This document shows positions 36,128 through 45,358 of a stretch of 64,000 nt of DNA, piece after piece. The translations under genes and the position numbers were made by a program. Below the pieces are notes generated by a model. It made no database searches, was not told where the DNA came from, and was given only the letters and a program-made list of their open reading frames with translations. This stretch comes from Lysinibacillus capsici. GTDB lineage: Bacteria > Bacillota > Bacilli > Bacillales_A > Planococcaceae. How positions within the stretch are numbered: position 1 is the first letter of the stretch; each line of letters begins with the position of its first letter. The DNA is taken from contig NZ_PXXX01000010.1 in NCBI RefSeq assembly GCF_003367505.1, positions 248,001 to 312,000 of the forward strand, read 5' to 3'.

Positions 36128-37312
36128 TTATATAGAAATTGTATGTTCAGCAACAGCTTCTTTTTTTACAGTTAGCCATCTACCAATTACCATAACGAGC
36201 AATGCAAGAAACACTATGACACCAGCAAATATAAGTGCTGCTTTATAGCTACTATAAACTTCAACCAGTTTTCCTGCGATAATCGGTCCGATAATTTGTC
36301 CAAAAGCATAAAAGGTTGTTAATAAAGAAACAACGAATCCGCTCTTTGTCGGGAATAGGTGTCGTGCATAGGAAGTAGTTAGCGTGACAATTCCTACAAA
36401 GGTTAGACCGAATAAAAAAGATGCTAATAAAACGCTCCATACCGTTTGTGCAAAAACAGGTAACAGGATACCAACCACTTGCAGTATGTATGCCACAAAC
36501 AAAATTTTTATAGCTGAAAACTTCTCTAATAAGACCGTCCAAACAGGAGCTGATGGAATAGCCGCGAGCCCCACAATGACCCAGCTATAGGAAGAGTAAG
36601 CTTGAAGAGAAGGAATATTATGAATAATATCGACTAAAAAAGTACCTGTAATAATATAGCCTAACCCCTCTAAACCATAGGATAAAATCAGCCATGGCAT
36701 AAAACCCTTTGTCATTTTTGTATCAAGAGATTTCGTAACTTTTGTGCTGTCCTGCACCACTAAACTTCTCCATAAATAAGAGGTAATAAATAAAAAAATC
36801 GCTGATAAAATTCCTAAGCCTAACCATGCACCCTGCCAAGCAAATCTTGCTTCTATAGCAGGTACACATAAACCTGAAATAGCAATCCCTAAGCCTATAC
36901 CACTAAATACATAGCCAGACCATCGTGATAATGAATGCTTCGCCAAGTAATCCATAATAATACTCGATGTTAACACAAAAATAAGGCCCCCTGTAATGCC
37001 CGCAATTAAACGCAGAACTAGCCAAACACTATACACTTCTATTAAGCCCATTAATATAACAGATAGGACATTGGTAACAACACTTGCCATTAAAACATTT
37101 TTACGTTGACGATAAATGAACCCTGCCCATAATGCGCCAATGAAATAACCAATATAATTGCTTGAAGCTAAAAAACCAGCCACTTCCAATGAAAACCCTA
37201 CATCATGACGCATAAAGGGTAGAATCGGTGTGAAGGCAAATCGACTAATCCCCATAGCAACAACTAATAATAAAATTCCTCCAAAGACAATTCCTATATG
37301 TTGTCGATTCAT
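36128..37312 (-). CDS. YbfB/YjiJ family MFS transporter (copy 2)
   Basis: 394 aa with 12 predicted helices. The family signature GISRFAFTPILPFM and FLASSNYIGYFIGA align with copy 1 (10161-11324), as do internal stretches such as ILSYGLEGLGYIITGTFLV. ATG at 37312 follows GGGGGTT; the frame from 37330 would start inside the ribosome site. It is divergent from a LysR gene, as in copy 1. The substrate is unknown. Confidence 0.87.
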   Translation of the reverse strand: MNRQHIGIVFGGILLLVVAMGISRFAFTPILPFMRHDVGFSLEVAGFLASSNYIGYFIGALWAGFIYRQRKNVLMASVVTNVLSVILMGLIEVYSVWLVLRLIAGITGGLIFVLTSSIIMDYLAKHSLSRWSGYVFSGIGLGIAISGLCVPAIEARFAWQGAWLGLGILSAIFLFITSYLWRSLVVQDSTKVTKSLDTKMTKGFMPWLILSYGLEGLGYIITGTFLVDIIHNIPSLQAYSSYSWVIVGLAAIPSAPVWTVLLEKFSAIKILFVAYILQVVGILLPVFAQTVWSVLLASFLFGLTFVGIVTLTTSYARHLFPTKSGFVVSLLTTFYAFGQIIGPIIAGKLVEVYSSYKAALIFAGVIVFLALLVMVIGRWLTVKKEAVAEHTISI

Positions 37313-37429
37313 GATGAACCCCCCTCTCATATATTCTACTGTAATTAAAAGGATACAGAGCGCAAATTAATAAATCTAATATATAATGTATATAAAAGCA
37401 TAAAAAAAATTTATGAAAGGTGTAACGAC

Positions 37430-38320
37430 ATGAATTTACATGCTCTACGTTTATTTACAAAGGTGGCTGAACTCAATAGTGTTTCCAAAGCGGCACAGAC
37501 ACTTATGATTAGTCAGCCTGCTGTAACCATTCAAATTCGAAATTTAGAGAAAGAACTAGGCTTGACACTGCTAGAAGCCAAAGGTAGGGGCATTTCGCTA
37601 ACACAAAATGGTACTTTTTTATACAAACAGGCACAGCGCTTATTTGATCTAGAAACTGATATCGAAAATAAAGTTGAACAGCTTAAAAATACGGGCAATG
37701 AAGAACTGCAAATTGCCTCCACGCATGTTCCCTCCCATTTTTTACTACCTAAATGGTTAGCTCAATTTAAACAAGTTTATCCAGCAACACATATTCATTT
37801 AAAGACCGCCAATTCCCAGCAAGTGATTGAGGATTTACTCCATTATAAAGCTGATTTAGCTTTTATCGTCAAAGAAGATGGACATCATGCTGATATTAAT
37901 TATCAATTTCTAATGAATTTGGATTATTGGTTTATTGTGCCGCACAATCATCATCTGGCAGGTCAAACAGTATCGCTTGCAGAACTTATGCAGCAGCCCT
38001 TCGTCACAAGGGAGGATGGTAGTTCCACAAAAGAATACTTAAATGCTCTATGTAAAGTGCATAAAATCCCTCCACCGAAAGTAGGTTTACAACTAGACGG
38101 GATTAATGAATCCATACATGCCATTGCGGCAGGTTTTGGTACAATGCTAGCACCATCCATAGCAGCTTCTAGCTTTATTCTACAGCAGCAAGTTGCCCGC
38201 GTTTTTATTAAGGACATTGATATCCAACGACCGATTTACCTTTGTACAAGAAAAAATGAATTGCATCACTCCACATCCTTTAATAATTTTCTTCACATCA
38301 TCAATGAATCGATCATATAG
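37430..38320 (+). CDS. LysR family transcriptional regulator (copy 2)
   Basis: 296 aa. The HTH (about 1-60; NSVSKAAQTLMISQPAVTIQ) and two-lobed effector domain (about 88-290) are complete. Its branch resembles CysL/CbbR-type regulators more than the copy 1 regulator does, so the two modules have different regulators despite their related transporters. It is divergent from the MFS gene, which it probably controls. Confidence 0.9.
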   Translation: MNLHALRLFTKVAELNSVSKAAQTLMISQPAVTIQIRNLEKELGLTLLEAKGRGISLTQNGTFLYKQAQRLFDLETDIENKVEQLKNTGNEELQIASTHVPSHFLLPKWLAQFKQVYPATHIHLKTANSQQVIEDLLHYKADLAFIVKEDGHHADINYQFLMNLDYWFIVPHNHHLAGQTVSLAELMQQPFVTREDGSSTKEYLNALCKVHKIPPPKVGLQLDGINESIHAIAAGFGTMLAPSIAASSFILQQQVARVFIKDIDIQRPIYLCTRKNELHHSTSFNNFLHIINESII

Positions 38321-38322
38321 AA

Positions 38323-38354
38323 AGAAGGCACTCTCAAATAGGTGCCTTCTTTTG
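38323..38354 (+). terminator. Terminator after the LysR gene
   Basis: The stem AGAAGGCAC / GGTGCCTTCT with an 8-9 nt loop ends in TTTTG. Confidence 0.75.
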
Positions 38355-38427
38355 TTATCTATCAACGCTTGTCAAAGCTGTAAAAATGTAGTTAAAAAGG
38401 TGCATGCATTTCTTTAGTCATTATATT

Positions 38428-38502
38428 AATATTCGTTTTTTTGTAGACTTAATAGTTTTTATAGCCTATAATAATCCATGTTATTATCAATAAACGAACA
38501 TT
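38428..38502 (+). promoter_or_regulatory. Candidate guaD promoter with PurBox-like elements
   Basis: ATAAACGAACATT (38490-38502) matches the B. subtilis PurR box (AWWWCCGAACWWT) at 12 of 13 positions. A weaker opposing copy, AAAAACGAATATT, lies on the minus strand at 38428-38440. A TATAAT-like -10 lies between them at 38467-38472. The 49-bp gap between boxes is larger than usual for PurR. No purine riboswitch is visible. Confidence 0.4.
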
Positions 38503-38514
38503 AAGGTGGTTTTT

Positions 38515-39882
38515 ATGTCTGAATATACGCATATTTTCAAAGGAACAGCTTTTACTAGTAAATCTGCTACTGACGTTCACATTTTAAAGGATTATTTATT
38601 TTTCATTAATGCTGACGGTATGATTGTTAAAACTATCGCTCCCGAACAACCTGATTACCAACAACTATTAATTACATATCAAAATCAAAATAACTTCCAT
38701 GCATTAGCTGAAGGCCAATATTTCCTACCGGGATTTGTCGATTTGCATGTACATGCACCTCAATGGGCACAATCTGGGACAGCTTTAGACATTCCTCTTT
38801 ACGATTGGTTAAACACATATACTTTCCCTATCGAATCAAAATTCTCCGATTTAGTATTTGCTCAAGAAGTTTATGAGGATTTAGTAAGCACACTACTTGC
38901 CAATGGTACAACTACATCATTATATTTTGCGACGGTCCATAAGGAGGCCAGTGTACTTTTAGCGAAAATCTGTGCTGAAAAGGGACAGCGAGGATTAGTC
39001 GGAAAAGTGGTCATGGACGATCCTGAACAGAATCCTGATTTTTATCGAGATGAAAACACAAAAACCGCATTAGAGGATACGGAGGAATTTATTTTAGCTG
39101 TAAAAAATTTAGCTAAAACGACTAAACAGGGTGTTTATCCCGTTGTCACTCCTCGCTTTATTCCAAGCTGTACAGACGGTGCCTTAAAGGGCTTAGGTGA
39201 ATTAGCTGCGAAATATGATACACATATCCAATCACACTGTAGTGAAAGTGACTGGGAGCACAGCTACGTCAAAGAACGTTTCAACAAAAATGATGCCGTC
39301 GCCTTACATAATTTTGGTTTGTTAGGTGAAAAATCTGTCATGGCTCATTGTAATTTCTTAAGCGATGAGGATGCCAGATTATTTGCTGAAACTGGCACTG
39401 CCATAGGTCATTGTCCAATCTCTAATGCCTATTTTGCTAACAGCGTGATTCCAATCGCCCGCTTTCATGCAATGGGCGTTGATATTGGACTAGGTTCAGA
39501 TGTTTCAGGCGGATTTTCTCCAAGTCTTTTTGATAATGCAAGACAAGCTGTTATGTCATCGAGAATGCTAGAGGATGGTGTAGATACAACCATTTCCGCC
39601 GAAAAGCGTGGTGTCCCAAATTCACGCATTACAATAAATGAGGCCTTCTATCTAGCGACAGCTGGTGGTGGAGAAAGCTTAAGTCTTCCAATTGGCCGTT
39701 TACAGGAAAACTATACATGGGATGTACAAATTATCGATACAAAAATTCCTACTGCTAGGCTTCCGATTTTTGATCCAAATGAAGATTTACACGATATATT
39801 CCAAAAAATCATGTATCTTGTACGGCCAGAAAATATCCGCGAGGTATGGGTGCAAGGAAATAAAGTTCATAGGAGAGGCTAA
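38515..39882 (+). CDS. guaD: Guanine deaminase
   Basis: 455 aa amidohydrolase. The metal-binding HxH is in FVDLHVHAPQWAQSG (about 82-96), with later ligands in QSHCSESDWE, HCNFL and GLGSDVSGG. The PQ(W/Y)xxxG motif after HxH is typical of guanine deaminases. It converts guanine to xanthine and ammonia, using zinc, in the cytoplasm. The N-terminal 75 residues and the C-terminus form the composite beta domain. ATG at 38515 follows AAGGTGG by five bases. A purine permease gene follows. Confidence 0.9.
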   Translation: MSEYTHIFKGTAFTSKSATDVHILKDYLFFINADGMIVKTIAPEQPDYQQLLITYQNQNNFHALAEGQYFLPGFVDLHVHAPQWAQSGTALDIPLYDWLNTYTFPIESKFSDLVFAQEVYEDLVSTLLANGTTTSLYFATVHKEASVLLAKICAEKGQRGLVGKVVMDDPEQNPDFYRDENTKTALEDTEEFILAVKNLAKTTKQGVYPVVTPRFIPSCTDGALKGLGELAAKYDTHIQSHCSESDWEHSYVKERFNKNDAVALHNFGLLGEKSVMAHCNFLSDEDARLFAETGTAIGHCPISNAYFANSVIPIARFHAMGVDIGLGSDVSGGFSPSLFDNARQAVMSSRMLEDGVDTTISAEKRGVPNSRITINEAFYLATAGGGESLSLPIGRLQENYTWDVQIIDTKIPTARLPIFDPNEDLHDIFQKIMYLVRPENIREVWVQGNKVHRRG

Positions 39883-39933
39883 TCATTCTCTTATTCTCTA
39901 ATAAAAATCTATCATTTTGAGGTGTACAACTTC

Positions 39934-41283
39934 GTGGAAACACAACATAGAAAACTAACTAATCAAACAAAACAAACACAATTAACCGTGTTACCAGATG
40001 AAAAAATTTCGTTCGGCCAGTCTGCTCTACTCGGTTTACAGCATGTTATGGCTATGGATGTTTATGTGGTGCCCTTTTTAATTGCCATGCTAATCGGTCT
40101 ACAAACTGGTCAGGCAAGCGCCTTGATTCAATCAACCTTTATTGCAGCTGGGGTCGCGACGATTGTGCAAACACATTTTTGTATGAAATTACCGATGGCA
40201 CAAGGTCCATCCTATGTTCCACTTGGTGCCATTGTTGGGATCAATGCAGCAAGTGGTAGTGGTGATTTAGGTTGGAGTACTGTGCTAGGTGCTAGTTTAA
40301 TTGGAGCCATTTTGGTTATTATTTTAGGCTATACAGGTATCTTCAATAAAATTGTCCAAACATTTATTCCACCAATTGTTGGTGGAACGATTATCTTTGT
40401 GGTTGGATTGTCCTTAATGCCTGTTGGTTTAAGTGATAATATTTTTAATGGTGCAGGCGCATCCATAAATCAAAACATTTATTTAGCACTTATCTCAGCA
40501 TTCGTATTAATTATTTGTGTCATGTTAGGCACAGTCTTCCATCAAAAAGGACGTCTATTCCGAATTGCTTCTGTCATCATCGCCTTAATTGCTGGTAGTA
40601 TTGCAGCAAATATCATGGGTGTTTTAGATTTATCTCCTGTATCGCAAGCCAAATGGTTTAGCATGCCACAAATTCCATTTGCAGATTTTAGTTTTAGCTT
40701 TAATTTTTCTGCTATTATCACAATGGTCATTATATATATTGTCTTAATGGCTGAAACAACAGGAACATGGTTTGCCATTAGCAATGTCATCGACCAACCT
40801 TTAACAAATAAACAAATTAACCGTGGTGTTATTGGTGAAGGAATTGGCTGCTTTATTGCTTCTTTACTTGGCTCCACTCCTGTGACAGGTTATTCAACAA
40901 ATGCAGGTGTTATCTCTATTACTGGGATTGCGAGCCGTCGTGTCTTTATAGCAGCAGGTATTTGGTTTATCGTCTTCGGCTTCTCTGGTAAATTAGCAGC
41001 ACTCATCTCAGCAATTCCTTCAGCTGTTATTGGTGGTGTATTTGTGATCGTCTGCGGCATAATAGCCATTAGTGGTTTACAGGTCATGAAAAATGAACAT
41101 ATTGGTGAAAAGGAAATGTATGTCATCGCGATTCCTGTTATTTTAACGTTAGCATTGACATTATTGCCTGATGATTTCCTGTATTCCTTACCTACAACCG
41201 TGCAGTATTTATTTGGTTCGCCTATTGCAACCGCTGCGCTCGTAGCGATTTTCCTTAATAAAATTTTACCAAGCTCAAAATAG
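39934..41283 (+). CDS. NCS2 family purine/xanthine permease
   Basis: 449 aa with 14 segments in the NCS2 (UraA/PbuX) layout. The signature AMDVYVVPFLIAML at the first helix, QGPSYVPLGAIVGI in the third and the ETTGTWFAIS motif of helix 8 are present. Those helices carry the base-binding residues. By position after guanine deaminase it probably imports guanine, xanthine or urate. GTG at 39934 lies nine bases after GAGGTG; GTG at 39922 overlaps that site. Confidence 0.88.
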   Translation: METQHRKLTNQTKQTQLTVLPDEKISFGQSALLGLQHVMAMDVYVVPFLIAMLIGLQTGQASALIQSTFIAAGVATIVQTHFCMKLPMAQGPSYVPLGAIVGINAASGSGDLGWSTVLGASLIGAILVIILGYTGIFNKIVQTFIPPIVGGTIIFVVGLSLMPVGLSDNIFNGAGASINQNIYLALISAFVLIICVMLGTVFHQKGRLFRIASVIIALIAGSIAANIMGVLDLSPVSQAKWFSMPQIPFADFSFSFNFSAIITMVIIYIVLMAETTGTWFAISNVIDQPLTNKQINRGVIGEGIGCFIASLLGSTPVTGYSTNAGVISITGIASRRVFIAAGIWFIVFGFSGKLAALISAIPSAVIGGVFVIVCGIIAISGLQVMKNEHIGEKEMYVIAIPVILTLALTLLPDDFLYSLPTTVQYLFGSPIATAALVAIFLNKILPSSK

Positions 41284-41296
41284 TAGCTATCTACAA

Positions 41297-41348
41297 CGCA
41301 CAGCATCTCTAGTCCATTCGGATTGCAGGTGCTGTGTCTATTTATTTT
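41297..41348 (+). terminator. Terminator after the purine permease
   Basis: CACAGCATCT pairs with AGGTGCTGTG (one G-T pair) around an 18-nt loop, followed by TCTATTTATTTT. Confidence 0.6.
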
Positions 41349-41410
41349 CTAAAAATTCTGTTTCCTTCCCTATAAATCTGTTATACTAGAGTAAAAAAGT
41401 AGGGATTAAA

Positions 41411-42526
41411 ATGGACTATGATGTCATAATAGTTGGTGCTGGCTCCATGGGGATGGCGGCTGGTTACTTTTTAGCAAAGGAAGGAAAAAATGTACTTATG
41501 CTAGATGCCTTTACTCCACCCCATGAAGTAGGTAGTCATCATGGGGATACAAGAATCATTCGCTTTGCCTATGGTGAAGGAGCTAGCTATGTACCTTTTG
41601 TAAAAAGAGCTGGCGAGCTTTGGCAAGAGCTAGAGTCTTTAGCAAATGAAAGCTTATTTTTACAAACTGGTGTAGTTAATATTGGAGAGCCAACATGTGC
41701 CTTCATTCAAAATGTGAAGGCTAGTGCTGCGCTCTATAATTTAGCGCTTGAACACTATTCACCTGCTGAAGCAATGAACAAATGGCCAGGGTTATTCTTG
41801 CCAAAAAATTTAGTTGCTTGCTTTGAACCTACAGCTGGTGTCCTTCGTGTCGAAGCATGTATTCAAGCCTATAAAAAATTAGCCTTGGAGGCGGGTGCAA
41901 GCCTTCGAACAAATGAAAAAGTATTGGCTATCCAAGCTGGTGATATTGTACAGGTACAAACAGTACATAATAGCTATAAAGCAAAGCAATTAATAGTAAC
42001 GGCTGGTGCATGGGCAACAGAATTATTACAAACAGTAGACGTGAGCATACCCGTCACACCAACGCGGAAAACCTTTGCATGGTTTGAGGCAGATGAGCAG
42101 CTGTATCGTGATAAAGTTTTTCCAGCCTATTGCTTTGAATTTGCCGATTCAACCTACTACGGCTTTCCAAGTATTGATGGAGCGGGGTTAAAACTTGGAC
42201 GACACGATGGTGGTGATGTGGTTAATCCAAACGACCCTCTACGTCCGTTTGATGCGTCTGATGCTGTTGACTTACAAAACTTCATTGATCAGTTTATGCC
42301 TCAGCATGGAACGCTTAAATACGGAAAAACATGTAAGTATTCGATGACACCAGATGAAGATTTCATCATCGACTTTTTACCTGAACATCAGAATATTGTG
42401 ATTGCTGCAGGTTTTTCTGGTCATGGCTTTAAATTTAGTAGTGCCGTTGGGGAAGCTCTTGCAGATTTAATTATAGAAGGCAAAAGTAAACAAGATTTAT
42501 CTACCTTTAAACTTAGTCGATTTTAG
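41411..42526 (+). CDS. Monomeric sarcosine oxidase / N-methyl-L-tryptophan oxidase-like flavoenzyme
   Basis: 371 aa. The FAD-binding GAGSMGMAAGYFLAKEGK motif (about 9-26) and SHHGDTRIIRFAYGEG (about 45-60, the MSOX/MTOX flavin loop) are clear. The segment KTCKYSMTPDEDFIIDFLP (about 310-328) includes the cysteine (C312 or so) that carries the covalent 8-alpha-S-cysteinyl-FAD in this family. Such enzymes oxidise N-methyl amino acids to formaldehyde and H2O2. It stands alone between terminators. Confidence 0.87.
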   Translation: MDYDVIIVGAGSMGMAAGYFLAKEGKNVLMLDAFTPPHEVGSHHGDTRIIRFAYGEGASYVPFVKRAGELWQELESLANESLFLQTGVVNIGEPTCAFIQNVKASAALYNLALEHYSPAEAMNKWPGLFLPKNLVACFEPTAGVLRVEACIQAYKKLALEAGASLRTNEKVLAIQAGDIVQVQTVHNSYKAKQLIVTAGAWATELLQTVDVSIPVTPTRKTFAWFEADEQLYRDKVFPAYCFEFADSTYYGFPSIDGAGLKLGRHDGGDVVNPNDPLRPFDASDAVDLQNFIDQFMPQHGTLKYGKTCKYSMTPDEDFIIDFLPEHQNIVIAAGFSGHGFKFSSAVGEALADLIIEGKSKQDLSTFKLSRF

Positions 42527-42530
42527 CAAA

Positions 42531-42573
42531 AAAGGATCGGTACAACGGTTAGTCGTTGCACCAATCCTTTATT
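42531..42573. terminator. Terminator between convergent genes
   Basis: AAAGGATCGGTACAACG pairs with CGTTGCACCAATCCTTT apart from two mismatches. T-runs are present on both strands. It overlaps the end of the HAD gene. Confidence 0.7.
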
Positions 42574-43132
42574 TTGTTAACATCATTTGAAACTCTTGCC
42601 AATCATATAAACGTGGAAGATTTACATGCTGGTTATAAGATTGATTCTTTAAGATTACCTTAGTTGTCACATCATGAAGTGTCTCAAGTACTGCTGGTTT
42701 ATCATCTACATAAATATCTAAAGCAAGCTCTTTTATAATGGCTACCTTTTCTGCATCTTGCATGCCACAAAAAAAATGACCGTCTGTTATTGGAAAGCCC
42801 TGTGCTTCCATCCAAGCTTTTGTTTGCGCACAATATTGCTTTGGACGAGATGTAATATAGTAAATGTCATGTCCCTGCTCTGCTAAAGCTTGGAGGGCTT
42901 TTAAAGCACCATCAAAAGATGGACAGTCCGTAAAATAGATCTCTTCCAATGCGCTATTCCACAAGGCAGTTCCTTCCTCATCTGTTAATCCAAATGGTTC
43001 ATGAATTTCTACTCGTTGTATCGCTTGAAAGGTTTCAAAGGAAACCTTTTTGCCAAGCTTTTTATTATAAAGTGAAAAGGCATGTGCTCGTAAATCAATT
43101 AATGTGTCATCTATATCAAAGCCAAACTTCAT
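42569..43132 (-). CDS. HAD family phosphatase (5'-nucleotidase-like)
   Basis: 187 aa. HAD motif I GFDIDDTLID (nucleophile D6, acid/base D8), motif II YYITSRP and motif IV VDDKPAVLE are complete. It resembles the small 5'(3')-deoxyribonucleotidase group (NT5C/YqfW). It is the last gene of the ribA-ribD-monooxygenase operon, 16 bases after the monooxygenase gene. In that setting it could remove phosphate from a RibD-type product (riboflavin synthesis needs such a HAD phosphatase), but this is inference. Confidence 0.82.
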   Translation of the reverse strand: MKFGFDIDDTLIDLRAHAFSLYNKKLGKKVSFETFQAIQRVEIHEPFGLTDEEGTALWNSALEEIYFTDCPSFDGALKALQALAEQGHDIYYITSRPKQYCAQTKAWMEAQGFPITDGHFFCGMQDAEKVAIIKELALDIYVDDKPAVLETLHDVTTKVILKNQSYNQHVNLPRLYDWQEFQMMLTK

Positions 43133-43148
43133 CTAGTTGTTCGTCCTT

Positions 43149-44234
43149 TCACGAAGCCTTGTTTATAAAGTTAGAAGCAAATGTCTGTTCTTTTTCAATT
43201 TGTTTTGCTAATACTTCCTCAATGGCTTGCTTACGCATTTGTTGAAAATATTGTACGTTAAATTGTGCTAGTGTGTCTTTATTTAGCAATGATGCAAGAC
43301 AATCTGCATCTTTTAGTGCACTATTCAGCCCAAAAGCGCCTGTTGGTGTCATTGTATGAACAGCGTCCCCTAGCAAGACAAGGCCCTTTGTCCCCCAACT
43401 ATTACAATGGCTACTAAAGACATCAAGCAAAACAAAATCCTGCCAGGAAGTTATCTGTGCCTGCACTGTCTTCGTTAATTCTGGAAATGCCTCCACAAGC
43501 TGCTGGATAAAGGGTGTAAACGCTAGTTTTCGAAGCTGAGGGAAACTACCTTGCTCAATATTCCAGCCTATTTGAAGATAACCACCAACTTGTGTAAACA
43601 ATGACAGCTGCTTATCATCGATGAGTGCCATTTTTATGGATGGTTCCCAATCAGCTGGCGCAGGAATTTTAGCCCACAGTAAATCAAAGCCATGCTTCTG
43701 TTTCTGAACATCAATATGTGCTTGCTTACGAATAGTAGAATAACGACCATCCGCACCGATAATTAACTGACTATCGATTTGTATAGGGTCCCCGTTTTTT
43801 ATCGCCATAACGCCTCTATAATGACCAGTAGCATCCGCGATCAGCTTTGTTACCTTTGTATGTAGCAAGCATGTAAAGTTAGGGAACAGCTGTGCTTTTT
43901 GTAAAATTCCTTTTAATAAATTTGCCTGTGGTACATGAATGCCTAAATGTCCTATTGCTTCATCTGGAAGAATTGTTTTAAATGCTCTGCCACCAGCATA
44001 ATACTCAAGTTTCTCCATTCGTAATATACCGAGTGCCTCGACTGCTTCGAAAAGATGGTGGCTTTTTAAAACAGCCTCCCCTTCCTCATTTAAATGCTCG
44101 CCACGAAATGCCTGACCAAGTGCTACATTTTGCTCTAATAAAATCACTGACAGCCCTTTTTTAGCAAGTAGGTAGGATAACAATGCACCAGCAGGACCTG
44201 CCCCTACTATACAGACATCTGCTTGATAGTTCAC
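43149..44234 (-). CDS. FAD-dependent aromatic monooxygenase (PHBH/UbiH fold)
   Basis: 361 aa. The three flavoprotein signatures are present: GAGPAGALLSYLLAKKG (about 11-27), the DG motif GADGRYSTIRK (about 162-172) and the GD motif LLGDAVHTMTPTGAFGLN (about 283-300). Such enzymes hydroxylate or oxidatively open aromatic and heteroaromatic rings using NAD(P)H and O2. Its ATG overlaps the ribD stop by four bases, so it is translated with ribD. A flavin, pyrimidine or pteridine substrate is suggested by context only. Confidence 0.87.
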   Translation of the reverse strand: MNYQADVCIVGAGPAGALLSYLLAKKGLSVILLEQNVALGQAFRGEHLNEEGEAVLKSHHLFEAVEALGILRMEKLEYYAGGRAFKTILPDEAIGHLGIHVPQANLLKGILQKAQLFPNFTCLLHTKVTKLIADATGHYRGVMAIKNGDPIQIDSQLIIGADGRYSTIRKQAHIDVQKQKHGFDLLWAKIPAPADWEPSIKMALIDDKQLSLFTQVGGYLQIGWNIEQGSFPQLRKLAFTPFIQQLVEAFPELTKTVQAQITSWQDFVLLDVFSSHCNSWGTKGLVLLGDAVHTMTPTGAFGLNSALKDADCLASLLNKDTLAQFNVQYFQQMRKQAIEEVLAKQIEKEQTFASNFINKAS

Positions 44235-45346
44235 TTTTCTTCACCCTGCTTTGGATAGGCAATAATACGCAAATCCTCGCCTATTTTATCAAATGATGCA
44301 AACTCAACATTCCATGCCTCATGCATGAGAGAGGGATTATAGCCAGCAAACGGCGTTAACGATAGATTTCCACCCAAAACTTTAGGTGCTATATATACTA
44401 CATATTTATCGATTGCACCTTGCTGTAAAAAGGAAGCATTCATTTTACTTCCACCTTCTAGCAAAATATCTGTTATGCCGTGTATATAAAGCTTTTCAAG
44501 CATCTCATCAATCTGTAATCCATATTCATTTTTTTGTACGGGTAAAACTGTAACACCTTTTTCTGTAAATAAATGAATTTTTTCTTGGCTTACGTCGTCA
44601 CTACAAACAAGAATCGTTGGTGCATCCTCTGTATTCAAGACATTTGCATTGTCAGGTGTACGTAGAGAACTATCCATAATAATACGTGTTGGATTTTTTC
44701 CATATCCTTCTTTTAGTCTTGTTGTTAAAGAAGGATTATCAGCAATGACTGTACCCACGCCAACTAAAATTCCATCTACTTCATGACGAATATGGTGAAC
44801 ATCCTCACGTGCACCCTCTCCAGTTACCCATTTTGAATGTCCTGTATGCGTAGCAATTTTCCCATCTAGAGTCATAGCAAATTTTGAAATAACAAAAGGA
44901 CGATGCGTAAGCATATTGTGAATAAAACGCTCATTTAAACGGCGCGCTTGTTGCTCTAAAACCCCCACTTCCACCATTATTCCAGCATCTTGTAGCAATT
45001 GGATGCCACGACCTGCTACTGCTGGATTTGGATCTTGCATAGCAATTACCACTCGACTGACACCAGATTCCTTCACTAAATTGGCACAAGGAGGTGTCTT
45101 ACCATAATGTGAACAAGGCTCTAACGTTACATATAACGTAGCACCCAGTGCATGCTCTCCAGCCATTCGAAAAGCATGCACTTCAGCATGTGGTTCCCCT
45201 GCTTTTCTGTGTAAACCTGTACCTACAATCACACCGTTCTTCACGATTACAGCCCCAACAAGTGGATTAGGGTTCGTATTTCCTTTAGCACTAGCTGCTA
45301 AATCCAAAGCCAGTTGCATATACTTTTCATCTACATTCATCATCAT
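44231..45346 (-). CDS. ribD: Bifunctional diaminohydroxyphosphoribosylaminopyrimidine deaminase / reductase
   Basis: 371 aa, full length. The deaminase domain (1-145) has the zinc motif HAEVHA and PCSHYGKTPPC. The reductase domain (about 148-365) has SKWVTGEGAREDVHHIRHE, VGVGTVIADNP and ILLEGGSKMN. The enzyme deaminates then reduces the GTP cyclohydrolase II product in riboflavin synthesis. ATG at 45346 lies five bases after GGAGG; ATG at 45343 is equally possible. It starts 12 bases after the ribA stop. Catalytic motifs look canonical, unlike those of its RibA neighbour. Confidence 0.9.
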   Translation of the reverse strand: MMMNVDEKYMQLALDLAASAKGNTNPNPLVGAVIVKNGVIVGTGLHRKAGEPHAEVHAFRMAGEHALGATLYVTLEPCSHYGKTPPCANLVKESGVSRVVIAMQDPNPAVAGRGIQLLQDAGIMVEVGVLEQQARRLNERFIHNMLTHRPFVISKFAMTLDGKIATHTGHSKWVTGEGAREDVHHIRHEVDGILVGVGTVIADNPSLTTRLKEGYGKNPTRIIMDSSLRTPDNANVLNTEDAPTILVCSDDVSQEKIHLFTEKGVTVLPVQKNEYGLQIDEMLEKLYIHGITDILLEGGSKMNASFLQQGAIDKYVVYIAPKVLGGNLSLTPFAGYNPSLMHEAWNVEFASFDKIGEDLRIIAYPKQGEEK

Positions 45347-45358
45347 CGCAACCTCCAC

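Noticed and set aside
38356..38514. Possible purine riboswitch upstream of guaD
   Set aside because: The conserved purine aptamer core and its loop sequences are absent; only PurBox-like sites remain.
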